A stretch of 64,000 nucleotides of DNA from Neobacillus niacini NBRC 15566 (GTDB lineage: Bacteria > Bacillota > Bacilli > Bacillales > Cytobacillaceae), in the NCBI RefSeq assembly GCF_001591505.1, contig NZ_BCVA01000009.1, positions 87,425 to 151,424 on the forward strand. Reading direction: 5' to 3'. A program made the translations under genes and the position numbers. This document shows positions 34,660 through 40,965 of the stretch, one piece after another (positions within the stretch are counted from its first letter, which is position 1; the number at the start of each line of letters is the position of its first letter). The notes under the pieces were generated by a model that was not told the DNA's origin, did not search any database, and saw only the letters and a program-made list of their open reading frames with translations.

Positions 34660-36585
34660 TTGAATTCACATACATTTAAGGTTTTGGAAGTACAAAAAAT
34701 TAAAGAGAAAATAGCGGAATTTGCTTTAACAAATGAAGGTAAAGAAAAAATTTATAATCTTGTTCCATCTACACACTTGAAACAAGTTGAAGCTTGGTTA
34801 GATGAAGTTTCTGAGGCAGTTGAAATACTTAAGAAGAGTTCAAGTGTGCCTGTCCATGGGCTGGGCGGGATGGAAGCCATCTTGTCAAAATTAAATAAAG
34901 GGATAGCTATGGGTCCTGATCAGCTATCTAAGCTGTATGATTTTTTAGATTGTTGTGGGAAGATGCGCCGGTTCATGGCGGATAAAGAATTCTACGCACC
35001 AAGAGTTTCATCATATGTAGCAGTGATTGAGGAGCTGCCAGACCTTGCAGGGGAAATTATGCGGTGTATTCGGAATGGCAGGGTAGATGATTATGCTACT
35101 AAAGAATTATTGAAAATTAGAAAACAGATTGCTATTCATGAGGAGCGGCTTAAAGAAAAAACGATGCAGCTTATTCGATCAAACAAATATAAAACCTATT
35201 TACAAGAGAACGTTGTGAGCCAAAGAGATGGCAGGTATGTGATTCCTATAAAGAAGGAATATCGAAATAAAATTAAAGGCTCAGTTTTAGATACGTCCGC
35301 TTCAGGTTCTACCATATTTATTGAACCTGAAGAAATTGCTCTTTTTCAAGACCAGTTAACGTGGCTGCTAGCAGATGAGGATGTGGAAGTCCAAAAGGTT
35401 CTGACCTACTTAACAGGACTAGTAGAAGAGAAAGAGCACCAAATTCGTATTGCAATCGAAACGATGGTCCATTATGATTTTTTGTTTGCAAAGGCGAAAT
35501 ATAGCCGGTCTATTAATGGAGCAAAAGTTAAGGTTAATGATGAGAAACAGATAAGGTTACTTCAAGCACAACATCCGCTTCTAGGTGATAAGGCGGTTCC
35601 GTTGTCATTGGAGATGATGGAGGGAGAAAGTGCACTCGTCATAACCGGGCCGAATACAGGGGGTAAAACGGTAAGTATTAAAACAGTAGGTTTATTGACA
35701 GTCATGGTACAGTGTGGTCTGCATATCCCGGCTTCTGCAGAAAGTAATCTTAGTATATTTCAGCGTATTCTAGTGGATATTGGTGATGGTCAAAGTATTA
35801 CTGAGAATCTAAGTACGTTTAGCTCACGGATCGTCAACATCATTGAAATCCTTAAGGATACTAATGACCAAACCTTAGTTCTTCTTGATGAGCTGGGTTC
35901 CGGAACTGACCCAGGAGAAGGAATGGGTCTCGCTACTGCCATATTAGAGCAGCTTTATAACAAAGGAGCAATACTTTTAGCTACAACTCACTATAGTGAA
36001 ATAAAAGAGTTCGCTGAAGATCACCAAGGATTTATTAATGGATCAATGGAATTTGATATTGAGACACTAAGCCCGACGTACCGGTTAAATATAGGCAGAG
36101 GAGGAGAGAGTCAGGCGTTTGCTATTGCCTTAAAGCTTGGAATTCATCCGAAAATCATTGAGAGAGCACATCAAATTACGTATAAGGAAATTAAAACCTA
36201 CGACAACAAAGAAACGGATATCTTAAAGCAGAAGGAATTAGAAAAACAAGTAATGGTTAACAAATATAAAAATAGAAAAAAATTGATACATTCCGATGTG
36301 AAAATTACTGAATACAGAAAAGGAGACAATGTGAAGATTTCACCGGCAAATGACTTCGGGATTGTTTATAGCGGCCCTGACCAGCAAGGAAACTATATTG
36401 TGCAAGTGAAAGGTGAGAAAATTGCGATCAATCATAAAAGATTAAAACTATATATTACCGCCGCAGAGCTTTACCCTGCAGATTATGATTTTGATATCAT
36501 TTTTGAATCGAAAGAGAACCGCAAAAAAAGTAAAATACTATCCAAAAGACATGATGATGAGATTATTATTGAACATGAAAATTAA
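34660..36585 (+). CDS. MutS2 paralogue lacking the Smr nuclease domain
   Basis: MutS-family ATPase of 641 residues. It has the MutS2-type core and clamp region, Walker A GPNTGGKT (330-337), Walker B LVLLDELGSGTDPGEG (near 408), and a KOW-like domain near 555-600 (KGDNVKISPANDFGIV). B. subtilis MutS2 has about 785 residues and ends in a Smr endonuclease domain. Here the protein stops after the KOW-like part plus a short charged tail. MutS2 is reported to act on collided ribosomes, splitting them by its ATPase. Start TTG 34660 after GGAGGG; an earlier TTG overlaps that site. The leader suggests induction by translation inhibitors. Confidence 0.85.
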   Translation: MNSHTFKVLEVQKIKEKIAEFALTNEGKEKIYNLVPSTHLKQVEAWLDEVSEAVEILKKSSSVPVHGLGGMEAILSKLNKGIAMGPDQLSKLYDFLDCCGKMRRFMADKEFYAPRVSSYVAVIEELPDLAGEIMRCIRNGRVDDYATKELLKIRKQIAIHEERLKEKTMQLIRSNKYKTYLQENVVSQRDGRYVIPIKKEYRNKIKGSVLDTSASGSTIFIEPEEIALFQDQLTWLLADEDVEVQKVLTYLTGLVEEKEHQIRIAIETMVHYDFLFAKAKYSRSINGAKVKVNDEKQIRLLQAQHPLLGDKAVPLSLEMMEGESALVITGPNTGGKTVSIKTVGLLTVMVQCGLHIPASAESNLSIFQRILVDIGDGQSITENLSTFSSRIVNIIEILKDTNDQTLVLLDELGSGTDPGEGMGLATAILEQLYNKGAILLATTHYSEIKEFAEDHQGFINGSMEFDIETLSPTYRLNIGRGGESQAFAIALKLGIHPKIIERAHQITYKEIKTYDNKETDILKQKELEKQVMVNKYKNRKKLIHSDVKITEYRKGDNVKISPANDFGIVYSGPDQQGNYIVQVKGEKIAINHKRLKLYITAAELYPADYDFDIIFESKENRKKSKILSKRHDDEIIIEHEN

Positions 36586-36590
36586 AGAAG

Positions 36591-36618
36591 TAGCCTTCCA
36601 AATAGGAAGGCTATTTTT
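36591..36618. terminator. Terminator after the MutS2 paralogue
   Basis: TAGCCTTCC (36591-36599) and GGAAGGCTA (36605-36613) with a T-run. The right arm includes the stop codon of the minus-strand gene at 36611. Confidence 0.75.
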
Positions 36619-36745
36619 TATTTGCATATTGTTCCGCAAGCAGCTGTTTCACTTGGTTATAACTTAAGCCTGACTGGTTATTTAATCTTTTTACTTCTTC
36701 AATATCTGTTCCAACTACAGTTAATTTTTTTTGGTGTGGTTTCAT
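36611..36745 (-). CDS. Small conserved protein, unknown function
   Basis: A 44-residue minus-strand gene, ATG 36745, with AAGGAAGGAATAATATTA upstream as binding site. The sequence includes VVGTDIEEVKRLNNQSGLSYNQVKQLLAEQ, which looks like a helix-turn-helix-like pair of amphipathic helices. The TDIEEVKRxN pattern recurs in small Bacillus proteins I cannot name. It is convergent with the MutS2 paralogue and shares its terminator. Confidence 0.6.
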   Translation of the reverse strand: MKPHQKKLTVVGTDIEEVKRLNNQSGLSYNQVKQLLAEQYANKK

Positions 36746-36844
36746 TAATATTATTCCTTCCTTATATTGTTATGGCAAAGATTGTTTTTTTAGCAATGAA
36801 AAGGATACTTTTGGTACATACTATAAAAAAAGGAGGCGGTTCCC

Positions 36845-37030
36845 ATTTTTTATGGTAAAAGGGCTAAAGATGAAGAAGTTGAAGTAATTATGCTTGAAAC
36901 CGAGATCTATTCTTGTATGGATGACGCTTGCATAGGCTGGATGAGAAAGGATTTTGTAACGGACGATTTGCTTTGCCCTATGTGTGGTAACGAAATGGCT
37001 GCAGGTATAAGAGAGCTTCCGAAAATATAA
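36845..37030 (+). CDS. Second YdjO-family protein, probable ATT start
   Basis: A 61-residue protein with the YdjO-type layout: Cys pair SCMDDACIGWMRKDF, then CPMCGNEM and a conserved ELP near the end. The in-frame stop at 36824-36826 leaves only AAA, AAG, GAG, GCG, GTT, CCC and ATT before the conserved part, so no ATG, GTG or TTG start exists. AGGAGG (36831-36836) stands 8 bases before ATT 36845, making ATT the probable initiator. The ATG at 36852 is out of frame and gives an 11-residue peptide. It corresponds to the YdjO-type gene at 6114, where an ATT also sits at the aligned position. Confidence 0.72.
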   Translation: MFYGKRAKDEEVEVIMLETEIYSCMDDACIGWMRKDFVTDDLLCPMCGNEMAAGIRELPKI

Positions 37031-37044
37031 TAAAGTAATTATTA

Positions 37045-37074
37045 AAAAGACTGTCAAAATTTTGACAGTCTTTT
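37045..37074. terminator. Perfect palindromic terminator
   Basis: AAAAGACTGTCAAAA / TTTTGACAGTCTTTT, a perfect 30-base palindrome with no spacer, between the convergent YdjO-type gene and the SplA-like gene. Confidence 0.75.
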
Positions 37075-37330
37075 ATTCATCTCCAAAATCAAAAAAATGA
37101 CCCTCAAATGCTTTCTGTGCTGATTCCGATGAAGGAAAGAGAGCATCATCGTCCTCGATGACATGAAAGGTTTCGTTTAGGAATAATGCTAGGGCATTTG
37201 GATCCTTCGGGTGGGCAACAATTTCAGCAGGTCTTATATTCGCAACAGTTGGTACATGTGGATTACGATAGATCACAAACACCTCATCTCCAGGTTTAGC
37301 ACTCGAAATATCAACCATATCCATATCCAT
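37073..37330 (-). CDS. SplA-like regulator family protein
   Basis: An 85-residue acidic protein with PGDEVFVIYRNPHVPTVANI and LALFLNETFHVIEDDDALF, close in pattern to B. subtilis SplA, the TRAP-like negative regulator of the spore photoproduct lyase gene splB. No splB is adjacent in this window, so the role is open. Start ATG 37330 with GAGGAAGGTAA upstream, 13 bases after the stop of the gene at 37344, so the two form a small operon. Confidence 0.68.
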   Translation of the reverse strand: MDMDMVDISSAKPGDEVFVIYRNPHVPTVANIRPAEIVAHPKDPNALALFLNETFHVIEDDDALFPSSESAQKAFEGHFFDFGDE

Positions 37331-37343
37331 TTACCTTCCTCAT

Positions 37344-37514
37344 TTATAAATTTTCATTTTGCTGGCGAATTTCATCTCCGGTAATTAAGATATTTGCATC
37401 CTCAAGATCCTTATGTCGGTCAACCGACTCACCAGGAACATATTTTTCAGTGGGATAAATACCTCCATGTATGGATGTTTGCTTCTTATTGGATGAACTA
37501 GAATCCTTACCCAT
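37344..37514 (-). CDS. Hypothetical hydrophilic protein
   Basis: A 56-residue protein, MGKDSSSSNKKQTSIHGGIY, rich in Ser, Lys and Asp and without hydrophobic segments. ATG 37514 has AAGGAGGTG 7 bases upstream, a near-perfect binding site. Upstream partner of the SplA-like gene. No family recognised; the composition would suit a spore or stress protein. Confidence 0.6.
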   Translation of the reverse strand: MGKDSSSSNKKQTSIHGGIYPTEKYVPGESVDRHKDLEDANILITGDEIRQQNENL

Positions 37515-37587
37515 TACAAACACCTCCTTATATAAGCTTTTGCGTTCTGAATGGGGTTTATTCCTTCCTTAATTTTTCAAAAAAAAA

Positions 37588-37604
37588 CTCCCCGTTTTGG
37601 GGAG
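37588..37604 (-). terminator. Terminator of the first YhfH-type gene
   Basis: CTCCCC / GGGGAG hairpin with a T-run on the minus strand, 14 bases past the stop codon of the gene at 37619. Confidence 0.7.
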
Positions 37605-37618
37605 CTTGGTAACTGGTT

Positions 37619-37753
37619 CTATTCATCTTTATGTGCTAAACAGCGATCGCATTCCATTAAGTAACTTTCTGCTTGTTCTTCCATGTGCTGCCCGCATTGT
37701 GGGCATTCCTTATTCGGCAGATTACGGAAAAATTCAACTGGACTAATTAACAT
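37619..37753 (-). CDS. YhfH-family zinc-ribbon protein, copy 1
   Basis: A 44-residue protein, MLISPVEFFRNLPNKECPQCG, with two CxxC knuckles (CPQC and CDRC), matching the YhfH small-protein family of Bacillus. Function unknown. ATG 37753 with GAGGAGG upstream. The gene at 37834 is a near-identical tandem copy with the same promoter-region palindrome. Confidence 0.78.
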   Translation of the reverse strand: MLISPVEFFRNLPNKECPQCGQHMEEQAESYLMECDRCLAHKDE

Positions 37754-37772
37754 TAGGAAAACCTCCTCTTTT

Positions 37773-37789
37773 TTAATACAGTGTATTAA
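37773..37789. promoter_or_regulatory. 17-bp palindrome before YhfH copy 1
   Basis: TTAATACA-G-TGTATTAA, a perfect palindrome around a central base, about 20 bases before the gene. The same 17 bases recur at 37988. Candidate operator. Confidence 0.5.
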
Positions 37790-37833
37790 CTTTTTATTTG
37801 TTGTAGTACAGTACGACTAAAAAAAACTTCTTT

Positions 37834-37968
37834 CTATTCTTCTCTTTTTGCTAAGCAGCGGTCACATTCCATTAAATAGCTTTCTGCTTGTTCTTCCATG
37901 TGCTGCCCACATTCCGGACATTCCTTCTTTGGCAAAGTACGGAAAAATTCAACTGGATTCATTAACAT
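37834..37968 (-). CDS. YhfH-family zinc-ribbon protein, copy 2
   Basis: A 44-residue protein, MLMNPVEFFRTLPKKECPECG, differing from copy 1 mainly at the N-terminus, the middle and the last few residues, with the core QHMEEQAESYLMECDRCLA identical. CPEC and CDRC would bind zinc. ATG 37968 after GGAGGAGAATTTTAA. Tandem duplication including upstream DNA. The 306 bases from here to the kinase gene at 38275 hold the palindrome and no other gene that I can support. Confidence 0.78.
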   Translation of the reverse strand: MLMNPVEFFRTLPKKECPECGQHMEEQAESYLMECDRCLAKREE

Positions 37969-37987
37969 TTAAAATTCTCCTCCTTTT

Positions 37988-38004
37988 TTAATACAGTGTA
38001 TTAA
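37988..38004. promoter_or_regulatory. 17-bp palindrome before YhfH copy 2
   Basis: Same TTAATACA-G-TGTATTAA as at 37773, followed in both copies by a conserved stretch with GTTGTAGTACAGTA. Conservation beyond the coding part suggests a functional control site or recent duplication. Confidence 0.5.
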
Positions 38005-38274
38005 CTTTTCATCTGTTGTAGTACAGTATAATCAAAAAAAACTAATTTGTGTAGTCCTTTTTTAAAAATAATTTAATTTTTTTGAAAAATGATACATTTA
38101 ACCTGCATTTAGATTATCTACAGGAAGGGCCCTAATTATGTACGGTAAAACCAAAACATTTGGTTATAATATTATAAATTCGACAATTTTGTGAACAAAA
38201 ACACTTCCCTACCGCAATTGATTACATTACAATCAGAGTAGAAAGAGAATAGGTCAAAAGGGGGAAGGCTGTAA

Positions 38275-40818
38275 ATGGATACAGTTTCAGGAGAATTTCA
38301 TCCATTTTTGATTGTAATCGCCATAGGATTAACAATTATGGCTTCATATACAGGTTTAGATATGTTTACTTTGATAAAAAATTCTAAGAATAATAAAAGA
38401 CTATTATTTCTTGGCGGTTCTTTATCAATGGGTGTTGGAATTTGGGTAATGAATTTTGTTGGGTTAATCGCGGCTGATATTAATCGCTTTTCTAGTTACC
38501 AAATACCACTGACAATTTTGTCCATCTTTATAGGAATCGCTTTTTCAGGGATGGCGTTCATTCCTCTATTTGGGAAGGTAATTAAAAGTATTCATTTATT
38601 TATCGGAAGCATATTCTTAACGACAGCTGTTTTTGCGATTCATATTATAAGTATTTACGCGATGAACTTGACGATTCAATACAATATTCCTCTTTTTATT
38701 TTTTCCGGACTATTAATATTGGGGTCCTTTTTATTTTCTTTATGGATCCTTTTTTCTTCAAAAACCTTTACAAAAGGAAACCAAACTTGGCTAAAACCAA
38801 TCAGTGCTCTGATTATATCAGGTGCAATTGCAGAAGGGCATTTTCTTTTAAAAAGAGCTTCAACGATTATTTCAGCCAATAATCCAGTAAACGGGGCGAA
38901 TAATGAAGAAACTTTTTTAGTATATCTAGTTTTATTTGTGACAGTTTTAATTATTAGTGGATTAATTGCCTCGAGTACGTTGATTAGTAAGCAGCTTGCG
39001 GAATCAGATACAAACTTAAAGGATATTAAAGACGCTTTAGATGCTTCGACCATTGTGGCTATTACAGATCCTGCTGGGAAGATAGTTTTTGTAAATGATA
39101 AGTTTGAAGAAATCTCAAAATATAGTAAGGAAGAAATTATTGGGAAAAACCATCGCCTATTAAATTCGGGATACCACTCAAAAGAATTTTTTCAGGAATT
39201 GTGGTCAACCATTCAATCAGGCAAGATATGGCGTGGAGAAATTAGAAATAAAGCCAAAGATGGCTCCTTATATTGGGTGGATACCACCATTGTCCCTTTC
39301 TTAGACAAAAAAGGTAAACCGGTCCAATATATTGCTATTCGTTCTGATATTACGAATCGAAAGAAAGCGGAAAAGGCGCTGTTGGAATCGATTAAAGAAA
39401 CACGGGATATCACATTTGCACTTGACCAATCTTCCATTATAGCGATTACCGACCAAAAGGGGAAAATTACAAGTGTAAATGATAAGTTCTGCGAAATCTC
39501 GAAATACAGTCGTCCCGAATTACTTGGTGAGGATCACAGGATATTAAATTCTGATTATCATTCAAAGGAATTTTTCAAAGATCTCTGGCGGACGATTGGT
39601 CAGGGAGATGTTTGGAAGGGTGAAATATGTAACCGCGCTAAAGATGGAACTCTCTATTGGGTGGATACGACCATTGTTCCCTTTTTAAATGAAAATGGGA
39701 AACCGTATCAATATGTTGCCATTCGAACGGATATTACTGACAGAAAAAGAGCCGAAGAAGATTTAAAAGAATCCATAAAAGATAATACAGATATTCGCTT
39801 TGCACTTGACCAATCGACGATTGTGGCATTTACAGATGCAAGAGGAATCATTACAAGTGTAAATGATAAATTCTGTGAAATATCTAAATATAGCCGTGAA
39901 GAGATTATTGGGAAAGATCATAGTATCTTAAATTCTGGCCATCATTCCAAGCTGTTCTTCAAAGATTTATGGAAAACGATTGGCGAAGGAAAGGTTTGGA
40001 AAGGTGAAATAAAAAATAAAGCAAAAGATGGAACACACTATTGGGTGGATACGACGATAGTTCCTTTCTTGAATGAAAATGGGAAGCCGTACCAATATGT
40101 AGCGATTCGTAATGATATTACAGAACGGAAGAAAACAGAAGAAGTCCTCCATCGACAAGATAAGCTGGCTGCTGTTGGACAATTAGCAGCAGGAGTAGCG
40201 CATGAGATTCGAAATCCGCTTACATCTATGAAAGGATATGCAGAGTTCCTAACATTAGATGAACAGGACCCAGAGCGCTTAGAATTTATCAATATCATTC
40301 TCGATGAAATTGAGAGGGTGAATACCATTGTGGAGGATTTTATGGTATTGGCCAAACCGAAGATGGTCGAACTAGAAGAAAAGAATGTAGTTCCAGTGAT
40401 TAAAAACGTGGTTTCACTGCTTGAATTTGAAGCAAGGAAGAAGCATGTGAAACTTTCATTTGATTGCCCACATGAAATCATCCAAATTGAATGTGATGAA
40501 AACCGCTTAAAACAGGTGTTTTTGAACTTTATCAAAAATGGTATTGAAGCAATGCCAAACGGCGGAGAATTGCATGTAAAAACCATGATTCATGATAATA
40601 ACGTCCAAATCTCCATTCAGGACACAGGCATCGGGATACCAAAAGAAAAACTAAAACAGCTTGGTGAACCTTTCTATACTACAAAGAAAAATGGAAACGG
40701 ACTAGGATTAATGGTCAGTTTTAAAATTATTGAAAATCATAATGGAAAAGTGTTTGTTGAAAGTGAACCAAATAAAGGAACTACCTTCAATATCCTATTG
40801 CCAGCGAAACCAGCATGA
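38275..40818 (+). CDS. Orphan membrane sensor histidine kinase, MHYT-like + 3 PAS
   Basis: An 847-residue kinase with about seven N-terminal transmembrane segments (1-235) laid out like an MHYT sensor. The motif His is missing in at least two repeats (WVMNFVGLIA, AIHIISIYAM). Three near-identical PAS/PAC units follow (about 255-635, period 128 residues), then HisKA with His643 in GVAHEIRNPL and a HATPase with N-box IKNGIEAMPNGG and GIGIPKEKL. No response regulator lies nearby. The H-box resembles sporulation kinases (KinA-E) that phosphorylate Spo0F, so a sporulation input is plausible. Start ATG 38275 after GGGGGAAGG. Confidence 0.88.
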   Translation: MDTVSGEFHPFLIVIAIGLTIMASYTGLDMFTLIKNSKNNKRLLFLGGSLSMGVGIWVMNFVGLIAADINRFSSYQIPLTILSIFIGIAFSGMAFIPLFGKVIKSIHLFIGSIFLTTAVFAIHIISIYAMNLTIQYNIPLFIFSGLLILGSFLFSLWILFSSKTFTKGNQTWLKPISALIISGAIAEGHFLLKRASTIISANNPVNGANNEETFLVYLVLFVTVLIISGLIASSTLISKQLAESDTNLKDIKDALDASTIVAITDPAGKIVFVNDKFEEISKYSKEEIIGKNHRLLNSGYHSKEFFQELWSTIQSGKIWRGEIRNKAKDGSLYWVDTTIVPFLDKKGKPVQYIAIRSDITNRKKAEKALLESIKETRDITFALDQSSIIAITDQKGKITSVNDKFCEISKYSRPELLGEDHRILNSDYHSKEFFKDLWRTIGQGDVWKGEICNRAKDGTLYWVDTTIVPFLNENGKPYQYVAIRTDITDRKRAEEDLKESIKDNTDIRFALDQSTIVAFTDARGIITSVNDKFCEISKYSREEIIGKDHSILNSGHHSKLFFKDLWKTIGEGKVWKGEIKNKAKDGTHYWVDTTIVPFLNENGKPYQYVAIRNDITERKKTEEVLHRQDKLAAVGQLAAGVAHEIRNPLTSMKGYAEFLTLDEQDPERLEFINIILDEIERVNTIVEDFMVLAKPKMVELEEKNVVPVIKNVVSLLEFEARKKHVKLSFDCPHEIIQIECDENRLKQVFLNFIKNGIEAMPNGGELHVKTMIHDNNVQISIQDTGIGIPKEKLKQLGEPFYTTKKNGNGLGLMVSFKIIENHNGKVFVESEPNKGTTFNILLPAKPA
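39043..40134 (+). repeat. Three in-frame 384-bp PAS repeats
   Basis: The landmark GTAAATGATAA recurs at 39091, 39475 and 39859, exactly 384 bases apart. The repeats share long stretches such as WVDTTIVPFL and the NSxxHSK segment, with copies 2 and 3 most alike. This is an internal tandem duplication of a PAS-PAC unit. Confidence 0.85.
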
Positions 40819-40819
40819 A

Positions 40820-40850
40820 AAAACGGAAGTTATCCACTTCCGTTTTTTTA
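40820..40850 (+). terminator. Terminator of the kinase gene
   Basis: AAAACGGAAGT / ACTTCCGTTTT with T-run, directly after the stop codon. Confidence 0.8.
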
Positions 40851-40965
40851 TTTAAAATTTTTCAAAAAATAGACAATTATTTTTTGAAAAATTAAAGCTA
40901 CTTTTAGGTTGAATAGATTAATATGTTTATATAAGTATTAATGATTCAATTTAGGAGGGGAAATT

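Noticed and set aside
36622..36858. A 78-residue plus-strand hydrophobic frame
   Set aside because: It has no ribosome binding site and overlaps a better-supported minus-strand gene (36611-36745) and the start region of the YdjO-type gene.
38192..38210. Rex- or Fnr-like half site TTGTGAA before the kinase gene
   Set aside because: The second half does not match either consensus.
40038..40586. A 182-residue minus-strand frame over the kinase
   Set aside because: Shadow of the PAS and HisKA region, serine-rich by antisense composition.
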